Shown here in pieces: positions 34,018 to 46,349 of a stretch of 64,000 nt of DNA. Position 1 is the first letter of the stretch; each line of letters opens with the position of its first letter. Under the pieces are notes generated by a model. That model was not told where the DNA came from, searched no databases, and was given only the letters and a program-made list of their open reading frames with translations. The stretch comes from Pollenia angustigena (Eukaryota > Arthropoda > Insecta > Diptera > Polleniidae). The translations under genes were made by a program, and so were the position numbers. The DNA is taken from contig OV884059.1 of NCBI GenBank assembly GCA_930367215.1, positions 234,793,803 to 234,857,802 of the forward strand, written 5' to 3'.

Positions 34018-34610
34018 GCGACCAGTCTAATGTACATGTAACCTTTTCTAATGTTACCTATAATCACTCGTAGTGTTACATGTTGTGCAATTTCAATAGA
34101 ACACAATTAGTGCTTTTATTTACAAATATTACACTTTCATCATTAATGTACTTAATGAGGGATTTTTAAAGCCATTTAAGCGGGTTTTGCACGCTATTAC
34201 GGGTTGGAAACAAATATTAACATCACTAATGGCTTATAAAAATTAAAACGATTATAATATAAATAGACTTTTTTGATTTTAATTTGTAAATATTTTTATA
34301 TTTTGTTTTAAAACAAATTTTGTACAAAATTATGAGCGGTATGAATTATGACAAACAAAATAAAACATTTGTTGTACACACAAAGTAGTAAGGACCAAAG
34401 TTGTAGAACAGGGCAGTATGAACACCTTAAATTAAAGTAAGGGTAAAATATGCAACATGTTTTGTATGTTTTTCATCAACATATTCACAAAAGAACTTGA
34501 AAATTTTTCCCACCGTTGTATTTTCTGTACAAACGAACACAAAAATATAGAACATGTAACATTAATGCAACATTTTTTTCAGAAAAGAACTCGCCATAAG
34601 ATATGAGTAG
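34018..34610. mobile_element. truncated copy of the TCTTATGGCGAGTTC element (- orientation)
   Basis: This stretch is a close reverse-complement match to 42685-42906 and 43868-44215, covering both sides of the hAT insertion found in that copy. The end AGAACTCGCCATAAGATATG is present near 34610, but the opposite terminus is missing at about 34018. It contains no protein-coding frame of note. Confidence 0.75.
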
Positions 34611-34665
34611 TGTGTTTATGTATGTCCTAGATATGATTTTCCATACAAAGTTGGGAGCATACCAG

Positions 34666-34746
34666 TAGGGGTGTTCACAATCTGTAAACATTAATAAAAA
34701 GTTGGGTGCATATCATGAGGGTTATTCACAGACTGTGAACACCCTA
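34666..34746. mobile_element. 80-bp inverted repeat TAGGGGTGTTCACA
   Basis: TAGGGGTGTTCACAATCTG and CAGACTGTGAACACCCTA are inverted around about 45 bp. It resembles miniature hAT ends, but no 8-bp duplication is evident. Confidence 0.5.
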
Positions 34747-35195
34747 ATGCCATGCATTTACTCCTGAGAAATAGAGGCAAAAGGGAAATTAAATGGAAAA
34801 AATGTTTGTTTATTTAGTGGCAGGTGTTAAATTTCTTCTTGTACGTGTCTTGAAGATTTTAAAATTTTGAGAGGGATGATAATTTTACTTGTGCGTATTC
34901 ATATTGATGATTAACAAGTTGTTTATTTAGTGGAAGGTATGAAATTTCTTCGTGGACGTCTCCGTCTTGAATATTTGTTTATGACTTTTTTTTTGCTTGT
35001 GCGTATTCATATTGACGATTACTTAGGATTTTTCTAGTCATTTGTATGTATATACATACGTACAATCAACAAATGGTTGAATATCGAACTGATCGTGGAA
35101 TAAATATTTTTAGTTTTTTCAGTTTTTATGTGTGTATAGAATAGTTAATGACTTTCTTGTATAGGTTTTCTAGTGACTTTTTGTATACATACCTC

Positions 35196-36960
35196 GGTAG
35201 GCTTGTGGGGTAGTGAGCTAATCTCAATATAAGGGTTGAATATTTGATTATCACCAGAGACTCTGGTCTGTTTCACTACAACGGACTAATGTTCTAAGTA
35301 ACTATTTAGATTCATTCTTTTGACATTATTTATAAAAATATTTAACCATATTAAAATATCCCTACAGTAGCAAATACGAATAGGATAAAAGGGACATGAC
35401 GTGTAAAGAAAGTTGTTTATTTAGGAGGTGTGACATTTTTGTTAGTTGTGAAATTTCTTCGTGTACAGTCAGTCTTGAAGATTTTAAAAATTTTGTGAGG
35501 GATGAAAATTTTACTTGTGCGTTTTCGTATTAAAGATAAAACTGATCGTGGAATAATTATTTTTTTAGTTTTTTTTTCAGTTTTTTGTGGGTGCTTAGAA
35601 TAGTTTATGACTTTTCTGCATCGGTTTTCTAGTGACTTTTTGCTTTGAATGCCTCGGTAGGCTTGTGGGATCAACCACCTTTTTTTATATCAACAGCAAC
35701 CGGCTGCACATCACTTTTAATTACATTTAACAAATAGAAGGAGTTGTCATTTTTGGGTTTTGTTAATCTTAAATAGAATTATATATATATATTTTTTTTG
35801 CGAAGATTTGATTATCACACGAGACTCTGGTCTGTTTCACTACAACGGACTAAAGGTCAAAGTAACTATTAATCGGTTAATTAAGTTAGCATATAATTTT
35901 TGTTGATAACACTTAATAAGCATTTTCTAAAAACATTTACAGATAGTTTCACTATTACACAATGTTTATCGCCTTTAATTTTTTTATAGTTTGATATTCT
36001 ACATTGACGGTTTAACGAAGAATTTTGCTATAGGTTGATACTATACAGTACCAGTTTGATACTCTACATCTTCAGTTTAATAAAGAACTTTTCTATGGTT
36101 TGACACTCTACAATGACAGTTTAATAAAAAATTTAGTTCAATCTATGCTTATGATAGAGTTATTTTGTGAGCAATGATAATTTTTTTTGCTTGCGAATAT
36201 TCATATTGACGATTTACTTAGGATTTTTCTAATCATATGTGTGTTTATGCAATCGACAAATGGGGAAAGATATATAAAACTGATCATGGAATAATTATTT
36301 TTTAGTTTTCAGTTTTTTTTTTGCGTGTGTTTAGGATAGTAGCGTTATCTGTTATGACTTTGCTGCATCGGTTTTCTAGCAACTTTTTGTGTACGTGCCT
36401 TGGTAGGCTTGTGGATAGTGAACTAGTCTATCAGTATAAGGGGTGTAGATTTGATTATCACAAGAGACTTTTGTCTGTTTCACTACAACGGATTAAAGGT
36501 ATAAGTAACTATTGATCGGTTATATGCGAGATGTGTATATGCGCGATTTATACCGGCTTTTCATGTGAAAAGTGGGAATCCAACCACTTTTTTTTATATC
36601 AACAGCAACCGGCTGCACATTAGTTTTAATTACATTTAACAAATAGAAGGAGTTGTAATTTTTGGGTTTTGTTAATCTTAAATAGAATTAGATATTTTTT
36701 GTTTTTTTTTTGCTTTGAGTGCCTCGGTAGGTTTTTGGGTAGTGAGCTAGTCTATCAATATGAAGATTGCAGATTTGACTATCACAAGAGAGTCTGGTCT
36801 GTTTCACTACAACGGACTAAAGATCTAAGTAACTATTGATCGGTTAATTAAGTTAACATATAATTTTTTTGATAACACTTAATAAACATTTTCTAAAAAC
36901 ATTTACAGATAGTTTCACTATTACTCAATGTTTATAACCTTTTATTTTTTTTCTAGTTTG
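35196..36960. repeat. irregular direct repeats with GGTCTGTTTCACTACAACGG core
   Basis: A block containing GCCTCGGTAGGCTTGTGGG, TTGATTATCACAAGAGACTC, GGTCTGTTTCACTACAACGG and TAACTATTGATCGGTTAA occurs four times (cores near 35262, 35828, 36475, 36798). Parts of the downstream ACATTTACAGATAGTTTCAC segment occur twice. Spacing is uneven (about 560, 645, 325 bp), so this is a scrambled tandem family rather than a satellite. No coding sequence or named element was recognised. Confidence 0.7.
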
Positions 36961-37504
36961 ATACTCTATAATATAAGTTTAATGAAGAATTTTTCTATGG
37001 TTTGATACTCTACAATGACAGTATAGTTAAGAATTTAGTTCAATCCATGGATACACTTCATGCAGTTAATAATTATACATTATACATACAAATACAATAA
37101 AATTTCCATTTTATTAACCATAGTACATGGTTTATTAATTGTTTTGATAATATTTAGTAAAAGTTTATATATAGTATAAACTTGAAGTCGACTATACCAA
37201 TAGAATATTAAATGTTACTGAAAAAAGGAAATCATATTACAAAATCAATTAAGATGATCTAAAAAAGAGTATTACATGGGAGTTTTGAATATTTAATAAG
37301 GAAATATCTATTATATCTGCTTATAATTATCAGTTAGGAATTTAAAGATAACAAATTTGTTTTATAATTATGTTTTTTTCCAGTTTATTAACCATACATT
37401 ATCATACCATACCATTATAATCCATAGAATATAAAACAATAGTTTATTTATTTATGTAAAACCTTACTCCATTAATCATTTATTTATACTTTGTATATAC
37501 TAAT

Positions 37505-40330
37505 ACCATGAAATGAATAGTTCAATAACCATATTATATGGTTTATTTAATGTTTTTGTATACCGTTTTGTAATTCCTATAATTTGTTTTCCTATTATTT
37601 CCCTTCTATATTTAATATTTATACACTTCCATACATCCTTAAATATACATTCTGTTTTAAGCATTTCTACTATACATATATAAAAATTTTTTTTCTTATA
37701 CTAACATTCTATATTTAATCTTAGTATTATGATCTTACTCTTGATTTTAATCTTAGTCTTAGTGTTGATCTTAGTAGTAGTCTTTTGGTCTTGGTTTTAT
37801 AGTTTCGGATTTCGATCTTGTTTTTTTTTTTTTTGTTTATAGACTTGCAACATTACTCTTGTATTACTCTTGCGTGCTGCTTTGTTTACGTTTTCTTAAA
37901 CTGAATACATATCTGGAAATTTAAAATTTCTTTAATTACATATAAAATATCTATCTACTGTTATACGAATGCGTTGAACTTAGTGTTTTCAATTGAAATA
38001 TTAAACTTCGATTTTAAACAGACATATGCATCTTTTATTTTATATAGGAAATTAATACTCGGTACTAGCGACAACCTCGAAGCTTGCACCGACCCCAGTT
38101 TTCATTACGTACAAGAATCGAGTTTCTACTATACTTCATTCTCATCAAACTAATCACACAAGGCGATTTTAAGAAAATCCATACTAATCCTTCTCATCAA
38201 ACTAATCACACAAGGCGATTTTAAGAAAATCCATACTAATCCTTTCCATTTTATCAAATCTATCCATTATATTATTATTTTAATTTTAACAATTCTTATA
38301 AATTCAATTCAGTTCTCACATAATTTAATTCATTCTATATACAACCTTAACCAGTAACTCATATTTATATATACAGTTTTTTCAAACCACTTTTAAAAAC
38401 ATATTTTGATTTTTACTTGTCTACTATATTAAAAAATAATCTATAAACTTAAATGAAAATTTAGGTTTATATTAAGTAATTTGATTATACGCTGAGATAC
38501 GCTGATGGTTTTTCTACCTTAAATTTATATATTGGATAGAAAGTTACATCTGAATGTAGTGTTTCGATAAGAATGTCTCTATATTACTTAAAATCAGGTT
38601 TCTTATAATACAAAGTTTTTGAATGAAATATTAACAATCCTAATGTTAATTTCAATATAATTTCATTTAAATCATATATATACATATAAATATTAATTTG
38701 TTAGAATCAAACCATCAGTTACCATCATGATCTTATTAATGTCATATATTTTTTTTTTTTTTTCATTATTTTTATTATTCGTTAAAAACTTTATATTCTT
38801 ATATATAGGAGATGCATATGATTTGGGATTTCTCCTTCATTTTAAAATTGTTTGATTTTACAATTTTCATATTAGTTATTTCAACCTCTTCATTATCATT
38901 ATGATCATTATCATAATCATCATAATTAAGATCAGTTATATTCTTTGCTCCTTAAAAACAACAATTCTATTATCTTATGTTTTTTTTCTAGTTTGCTACT
39001 CTATAATATTAGTTTAATGAAGAGTTTTTCTATAGCACGAAATGAATAGTTTAATAACCATATTATATGGTTTATTTAATGTTTTTGCATACAGTTTTGT
39101 AATTCCTATAATTTGTTTTCCTTTTATTTCCCCTTCTATACTTAATATTTATATACCTCCATACATCCTTAAATATACATTATGTTTTGAGCATTTCTTT
39201 ACTATACATATATATAAATTTTTTCCTTTACTAACATTCCTATATTTAGTCTTAATCTTATGATCTTAGTCTTGATTTTAATTAATCTTAATCTTAGTGT
39301 TAATCTTGATAGTAGCCTTTTAGTCTTGGTTTTATAGTTTCGGATCTCAATCTTAGTTTTTGTATAGACATCTCATTTACAAACCTATAACTTCAATCTA
39401 ATCAAACCTATCACACAAGACGATTGTCTTTTGTTTTTCAAGAAAATCCATACTAATCCTTTCAATTTTATCAACTCTATCCATTATATTATTATTTTAA
39501 TTTTAACAATTCTTATAAATTCTATTCAGTTCTCATATAATTTTATTCATTCTATATACAACCTTAACCATTATCTCATATTTATATATACAGTTTTTCA
39601 AACCACTTTTAAAAACATAGTTTGATTTTTACTTGTCTACTATATTAAAAAATAATCCATAAACTTAAATGAAAATTTAGGTTTATATTCAGTAATTTGA
39701 TTATACACTGAGATACGCTGATAGTTTTTCTACCTTAAATTTATATATTGGATAGAAAGTTACATCTGAATGTAGGGTTTCGGTAAGAATCATATATATT
39801 ATTTCTAAAGCACTTTTTTTTGTCGGTTGCAAATATCTCCCATACCACCGCATCAAATTTAATGAATGATATCTCATTTTAAAGCTTATTTCTAACACTA
39901 ATGACGAAAAATAATTAAAAAATTAAAAAATAATATTTTCATTGATAAAAATTACGGTGCGAAATATTCGCACAGGTCATCTAGTGTCTCTATATTACTT
40001 TAAATCAGGTTTCTTATAATACAGAGTTTTTAAATGAAATATTAACAATCCTAATGTTTATTTCAATCTAATTTCATTTAAATTATATATATATATATAT
40101 ATATATTAATTTGTTAGAATCAAACCATCAATTACCATCATGATCTTATTAATGCCATATATTTTTTTTTATTTTTTTTTATTATTCGTTAAAAACTTTA
40201 TATTCTTATATGTAGGAGATACATATGATTTAGGATTTCTCCTTCATTTTAAACTTGTTTGATTTGAAAATTTTCATATTAGTTATTTTAACCTTTTCAT
40301 TATCATTATACTAATTATCATAATCATCAT
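37505..40330. repeat. large direct segmental duplication, two copies of about 1.3-1.5 kb
   Basis: 37505-38950 and 39037-40330 share long stretches in the same order: CCATATTATATGGTTTATTT, AATATACATT, CTTAGTCTTAGTGTTGATC, the Ile/Leu-rich AT block, TTGATTATACGCTGAGATACG, AAGTTACATCTGAATGTAG and ATCATCATAATTRAGAT. The copies differ by indels, including about 195 bp present only in the second copy (39790-39984). The region is extremely AT-rich and appears non-coding. Confidence 0.75.
38139..38242. repeat. 52-bp tandem duplication
   Basis: TTCTCATCAAACTAATCACA...CCATACTAATCC occurs twice back to back (38139-38190 and 38191-38242) and is identical. Only one such unit is present in the other large copy near 39400-39450. 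Confidence 0.85.
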
Positions 40331-42110
40331 AATTGAGATTAGTTATATTCTTTTCCCATTAAAACCAACAATTCTATTATCATAATCAACAAAATTGGGT
40401 TTAAATATATTTTGTTTTTATTTTTTTCGTTGAAACCAACAAATCATAATCATTATTATCAAAATCAGGTTTATATATGTTTTTTTTTTAGTCAAGATAC
40501 TTTAACATCATCATAATCAGAAATATTATTTTTACAAATGTTGATATTGTGATTTTAATTAAACTGGTTATAATCACCTAAGGTTGAAATTATAGAGATG
40601 TTATCCGTTTAATTCTGTTGAATAATTCACATTTATTAAGACATATAGATAATAACAGAATTGATACAGGATTCATAATTAAATAACTTTGAATAAGAAT
40701 TGAGCTTATAGTTGGATGTAAGTACGATTTAAACAATAATAACCGCAATCGAATGAGTGATTCATCATTTTATTTAATTGAAAATATACCACTTTACATC
40801 AAGATACCTTATTTTTAATCTGGTAGCATAAAGCAGTTACCTATTTTTGATCTGGTAACGTAGAAACAGAGAGAATTAATATCAGATTTAAATAACAAAC
40901 AAAATATAAGATACATTATTATATAATACAACAACAACAACAATAATATACTCAACATAAATTGATTCGAAATAAAATACACACAATTCTTAAATACATT
41001 CAATTAGTTTGTCTTATGATTATACTTTAGCTGAAAGAGATTCATACCATATACATATTTACACGTTATGCACTTACAACATAAAATTCAAAGTTTATTA
41101 ACCATAATATATGGTTTTATATAATGTTTTAACAGCAATCATTAAAAATTAATATATAATATAAACTTATAGTTGACCATCAAAATATTGACTGATAATA
41201 TCACAATAGAATCATATTACACAAACAATATATAGAATATTATAAAGAGAAAGTATAAATTCATATGTCTATAGGTAACAGTTAAGAATTTTACAATATA
41301 TTGGTTTAAGATAGGTTATTTCTAATTAAGAGTTTAGTTTGATGGTTTTTGGAAGTTTATTTTCAATATAAATACATACATATATATTTGTTGATTTATT
41401 TCTATTTGATAATTTTTGATTGATTGTTTTTTTCCTTCTTTTTTACCTACAACACATTAATGAAATGGATATAAGATATACGTTCATGATGATGTTTTTT
41501 AACACTTTTAAATATTTGTTAAATATAGCTACTTCAACTTCTTAATACATCGAATCAACTTACTTAGAATTAATTTTTAAATTAATATTTTGATATCCAT
41601 ATACCCAGCTGATAGGCTGGTTGTGTATAGGTTTACATGATAATCACAAATTTCTTTAAAATAATAAAATTTCATTAAATTAACTCTCAAATTGCACCCA
41701 TACCCATAAAGTATAGATAGTACATCCCATATAAATTTATACTTTTACATTAAATTATATAGTTTCACTATTTTCTCATCATGATTAATATAGAAAATCA
41801 TATTTTCATATACCCACACCACAAAAGTGAAGAGTATATTAGATATACGTTAATACTGATCCTAGTTACCATTTGATATACTAAATCAACTTATTTACTT
41901 AGAATTACTTTTTAAATCAATTTAAACATGAACCAATAAAGGTTTTTTCCCCCTGTTTTTACCTTTAAAATAAATTACACAAATTTAAAGTTATTAATTT
42001 CTTATGATTCAATTTAATTATTTGCTACAATATCTAGATGATAAAATCCCAAACTGTACATATCATGTAAATAACTTGTAAATAAAGGATATACTCTTTA
42101 TGTAAATTGA
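40331..42110. other. AT-rich non-coding DNA
   Basis: The interval shows AT-rich sequence with short internal similarities (TATACCCAC..., ATTAACCATA, TCTGGTAGC/TCTGGTAAC). I see no gene, RNA or bounded element. Confidence 0.35.
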
Positions 42111-42684
42111 GATGTTGATGCCGTGTGGTAGAGAAAGATACGCCTCGTCGACCAGCGTGTAGTTCTTCTCCTAATTAAGTCTTGAAATGTTTAAAACTAA
42201 CTGTATTTTTAGTTTTTTATCAAGCTGCAAATAGGGAAAATAAAAAGTTTTTTGTCTCTCCTGTAAAATGTGCTGAAAGTGAGTTAGCAGGTTTGCATAA
42301 TAAGCCGACGATATGGCTGTCAATGAACACAGCATTACAATTTTTACTTTTATTAATGTCAAGCAATTGTTAAATATTATTTAGGATATTATGACGATAT
42401 GACTTGAAAGTACACCTTGTGTATTAATTGAAAAAAAAAATGCATATTACATATTTATGAAATGTTTTAAAAAGACTTATTTATCACGTGAATCCATTGG
42501 CTATTGCTTTATTAGACGATACTGACTTAAGCAATAATTGTTCAAACAATCAGAAGAGCAATCATTGCGCAATGGATTGCCACGCATGGCAATTTGCGGT
42601 CTATACGTCGCAAATTTAATGGAGGAATCAAATTTGACGTTTGCTGCAATAAATATTGCTACGTGGAGACCCGGGGTAAGAGAT
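42111..42684. other. less AT-rich segment with unrecognised open frames
   Basis: 42182-42373 and 42538-42680 carry short open frames of ordinary amino-acid composition (for example KFFVSPVKCAESELAGLHN and FAAINIATWRPGV). I recognise no family and see no splice-consistent way to join them, and the second frame runs straight into a mobile element at 42685. It could be an old gene or transposon relic. Confidence 0.25.
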
Positions 42685-44262
42685 ATCATATCTTATGGCG
42701 AGTTCTTTTCTGAAAAAAATGTTGCATTAATGTTACATGCTCTATATTTTTGTGTTCGTTTGTACAGAAAATACAACTGTGGGAAAAATTTTCAAGTTCT
42801 TTTGTGAATATGTTGATGAAAAACATGCAAAACATGTTGCATATTTTACCCTTACTTTAACTTAAGGTGTTCATACTGCCCTGTTCTACAACTTTGGTAC
42901 TTACTACTTTGTGTCAGTGATGTTAACCGTACGGTAATTACCCTTTTTTAGGGTAATTTTGGGCCGCAAAAGGTAGCAAGGTAATTTAATTTAAAATACG
43001 GTAATTTAAAGATATTTGAATTTTTGTAGGTTTTATAATTTTAACTTTTGAAAGACGATTTACGATTTAAAAATAAATAAATGTTTAACAAAAATTTAAG
43101 AAAATTAAGTTTCTCCAAAGGTTTTCGTAACACCTATAAGTGCAAAATAAGAAAAATTAAATTACTCTTGTATAATCAGTATTGTGCTTATTTTGTTGAA
43201 TTATTTATGGTCTTTAATCCAAATTTTTAATATTTTTAATTAGGCTAAAGTTCATCAAATTTAATTGTCATTAAATTATTTTTTTTATTTTTTTATATGA
43301 AGAAAGGAATTTAACAACATGAAATAAATTAAAATTTATTGATAATTTTTCATTCTTGACTGAAGCTGGGCTCTTGTATATTATTAATTTTATATTTAAC
43401 TTTTTGTTTGTTTTAAAATCAACAATTATTTAACATAAAATAGCCGCAATGTTATACATTCAACTATAGTTTTCGGATTATTTTAAGTACGGCTTAAATG
43501 TGGCTAAAGCTAAGTACAGATGGATTGATTTTATTGAAAATTATTTTACTGCCTTATTCATAAAAAATACAATAATTTTTGCTAAAAATGTATTTTAAGA
43601 CAAAAAATTTTCCTAAAACACATTTTAAATTTAAATTTGTAAATGGTTTATGAATACTGCTCTTATGTGCTATTTCCAAATGACAGGCGATGGACTGAGT
43701 GCTTTTCATACAAATTTTACTACACAATCAATCGCCAGTCATTTGGAAACAGCACAGTAATGTTTTGTTAAAAAAACTTTGCGTACGGTAATTTCTTCTC
43801 AAAAACGGTAATTTTTAGAGGGCCGTGAGGTAATGAAAAAATATAAGTTAACATCACTGCTTTGTGTGTACAACAAATGTTTTATTTTGTTTGTCATAAT
43901 TCATACCGCTCATAATTTTGTACAAAATTTGCTTTAAAACAAAATATAAAAATATTTACAAATTAAAAAACAAAATTCTATTTATATTTTAATCGTTTTA
44001 ATTTTTATAAGCCATTAGTGTTGTTAATATTTGTTTCCAACCCGTAATAGCGTGCAGAAACCGCTAAATAGCTTTAAAAATCGCTCATTAAGTACATTAA
44101 TGATGAAAGTGTAATATTTGTAAATAAAAGCACTAATTGTGTTCTATTGAAATTGCACAACATGTAACTCTTCGAGTGATTATATGTAGGTAACATTAGA
44201 AAATGTTACATGTACATACTGTAACATATTTTTCTCAGAAAAGAAATCGCCATTAGATTTGC
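42685..44262. mobile_element. TIR element TCTTATGGCGAGTTCTTTTC, interrupted by a hAT element
   Basis: Left TCTTATGGCGAGTTCTTTTC...AAAAATGTT pairs with right AAAAATATGTTACAGT... whose complement continues to TCTAATGGCGATTTCTTTTC. The arms match over about 35-45 bp with mismatches. A second copy in reverse is at 34018-34610 and lacks the hAT insert. No transposase is recognised. Confidence 0.7.
42915..43859. mobile_element. non-autonomous hAT element, TIR CAGTGATGTTAAC, TSD CTTTGTGT
   Basis: CAGTGATGTTAAC and GTTAACATCACTG are perfect ends. CTTTGTGT occurs at 42907-42914 and 43860-43867. Subterminal ACGGTAATTT words are repeated at both ends. It contains a fragment of the 585-bp SINE-like repeat (43180-43340) and a small hairpin (about 43672-43756). 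There is no transposase. Confidence 0.92.
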
Positions 44263-44289
44263 CATTTAGAAATTAGTTAAAAGTATTTT

Positions 44290-44780
44290 TATACCCTCCA
44301 CCACAATTAGTTGTGAAGAGGGTATATTAAGTTTGTCATTCCGTGTGAAACTTTTTTATTATTCATCTTAGACCATAAAGTATATATATTCTGGGTCCTT
44401 GAGTAATTCTAAGTCGATTTTGCCATATCCGTCTGTCTGTCCGTCTGTTGAAAACACGCTCACTTTCGAACAACTCAAAAGAAATAAACAAACTTGGTGC
44501 AAAATTGCTTGTAGTTATCCTAAGCAGTTTAAGATTGAAATCCAGTAAAATCGGTTCAGTGGGACCAGAGCTATGAATCAAAATGTGGAACCACCACCTA
44601 AAAAAATTGATAATTTTGTTACAAAAAATAACATAAATGCTGGAACAAGGCACGGAATGAGATAAGATTTTGCAAAAATTTGTTTTATTTTACTGGAGAT
44701 CACGCTGTTAAATTTCGTAAAGATCCGTCCATAATTTACCCCAAGCCCCATATAAACACTACTCCCGGAAAACAGTTTAG
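44290..44780. repeat. dipteran TATACCCT...CCGTCTGTCTGTCCGTC repeat, uninterrupted copy
   Basis: A TATACCCTCCACCACAATTAG...GAGGGTATA hairpin is followed by TAAGTTTGTCATTCCG, CATAAAGTATATATATTCTG and GTCTGTCTGTCCGTCTG. This copy provides the empty site for the MITE at 32774-33034. Confidence 0.65.
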
Positions 44781-44798
44781 TACGCAAAATGATAATAA

Positions 44799-44940
44799 GT
44801 GCCGGTTCACACACGTCAAGTTTGACTCGTCAAGTCTTGATCTTTTAGGAGAGAAGGGAAAAGAGAAGGCCATTTCTTTTCCCCTCTCTCCTAAAAACTC
44901 AAGACTTGACGAGTCAAACTTGACGTGTGTGAATTAGCAC
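44799..44940. mobile_element. 142-bp hairpin MITE, TAA TSD
   Basis: Arms of about 66 bp (GTGCCGGTTCACACACGTCA... and its complement ending TTAGCAC) differ at few positions. TAA flanks both sides (44796-44798, 44941-44943). It contains no protein. Confidence 0.85.
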
Positions 44941-45056
44941 TAAGCAATAATTGTCAACGAAAATGGACTAACAATTATTGCAACATAAATTGCCGGCAAT
45001 AAATATGTACAAAAAATGGCTGGCTACATTAAAGATAACATAATTTTGACATTTAT

Positions 45057-45532
45057 ACCATGTTCACACGGACAGCAATATTCGTGTTTCGCTCTCTTAT
45101 TCCTGTTTCGCGCCCCAAACATGATTGAAACGACTTGTTTCCCCATACAAAATTTTGTGAGCGAAACAGGTCGTTTCATTTTGAAACAGGCTGCGAAACA
45201 GGAAAAATGTACTATCATCTCCAATTTTGATAACATTTATCGTTAGTTTATCTGAACTAGCTCTCAAAAAAAAGCAAAACAAAGAAAAAAACAAAATAAA
45301 AATTCATGTCTAATAAAATAAAGTGATAATTATAACATAATAATATCAATAAAAGTGTTAAATAATACATGTTTAAGTTTTATTTACTTTTTTTTATCTA
45401 TTTAAAAAAATCACACTAACAACACACAAAAAAATGTCAAAATGAAACAGGAATGAATCGTATGAACAGCATGTTTGGCAAACTAGTTTCAACGAGCGAA
45501 ACGAGTGGTTTATAACGTCGTATGAACATAGC
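45057..45532. mobile_element. inverted-repeat element TACCATGTTCACACG with GAAACAGG words
   Basis: TACCATGTTCACACG at the left pairs imperfectly with CGTATGAACATAGCATTA at the right, and GAAACAGG/CCTGTTTC words occur repeatedly near both ends. A related end (GTCGTGCGAACATGGTATT) occurs at 49257-49275. The right terminus was used as the target of the neighbouring hAT element. Confidence 0.5.
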
Positions 45533-45758
45533 ATTACCAGCGATGCCAACTTAGTGCTTTTGCCACTATTTATGGTGCTTTTTGATGCCTCAAAACGCCA
45601 AAATTCTATCCATAGTGCCAAACTAAGAAAAAGCACTAACTTGGTGCTTTTTCAATTTTTCGTTAGTGCCCTTAGTGCTTTTTACAATTTTTATTTTTTT
45701 TTCTACCATTTTTTAAAACTACGATTATATAGAGGATGATTAAGATGAGCTTTGCTAT

Positions 45759-45968
45759 TTGGGGTACAATTTTAAGGAGGCCTGTAAAGATTTTAAGATT
45801 TCAAATGATAAAAAAGTGATAAAAGAGACTTGCATTCGTTTTACCAAAAACTTTATTTACGAGGTAAGAGCAAGGCTTTCTAGCAATTTGGATATTTTAC
45901 GAAACGTTGCACTTTTTAGCGTTGACAACATACTTAGTAATCGTAATAAAAACAATGTATTTTGGTAA
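45759..45968 (+). pseudogene. possible hAT transposase fragment
   Basis: This 69-residue frame lies inside a TSD-verified hAT element. Its pattern (CIRFTKNFIYEVRARLSSNL, DILRNVALFSVDNIL) resembles the segment of hAT transposases where a conserved R-x5-F-x4-E/K-x4-L-P pattern precedes the C-terminal dimerisation region. It is far too short to be functional. The assignment relies on position and a loose motif, so it is tentative. Confidence 0.45.
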
Positions 45969-46177
45969 ACATTTTTTGATAGATGTAGATACTGTTTCAA
46001 AAATAGAAAATGGCTTAGAAAATATTAGGAATTGTTTAAAAACATGCAGTCGGAAACCGTACAAAAAAACGCAAAGACTTTAAAAACAAAAAAAAAAAAA
46101 AAAGCCGTAGCTTGGTATTAGCAAAGTGTTAAATAAATTAAAAACAGCTGACAGTAATTGCTTTTATAACGAACGTT

Positions 46178-46349
46178 CCCTACAAGAAATGAATGAGCGA
46201 GTAGTCACATTTTTCATTTTGGTGTTAAGAAAATGATAGAAAGAAAAAACCGAAATAAAGTTTTCGGTCACATTCGGTCATTTCTTTCTATCATTTTCTC
46301 AGCACCAAAATGAAAAACGTGACTACTCGCTTATTCATTTCTTGTAGGG
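46178..46349. mobile_element. 172-bp hairpin MITE CCCTACAAGAAATGAATGAG
   Basis: Arms of about 70 bp are near-perfect reverse complements (CCCTACAAGAAATGAATGAG ... CATTTCTTGTAGGG), with TT directly outside both ends. It is nested in the hAT element 45538-46717. Confidence 0.82.

Noticed and set aside
42182..42807. Possible exons (KFFVSPVKCAESELAGLHN and FAAINIATWRPGV frames)
   Set aside because: No homologue recalled, no consistent splice join, and the second frame continues into a transposon terminus.
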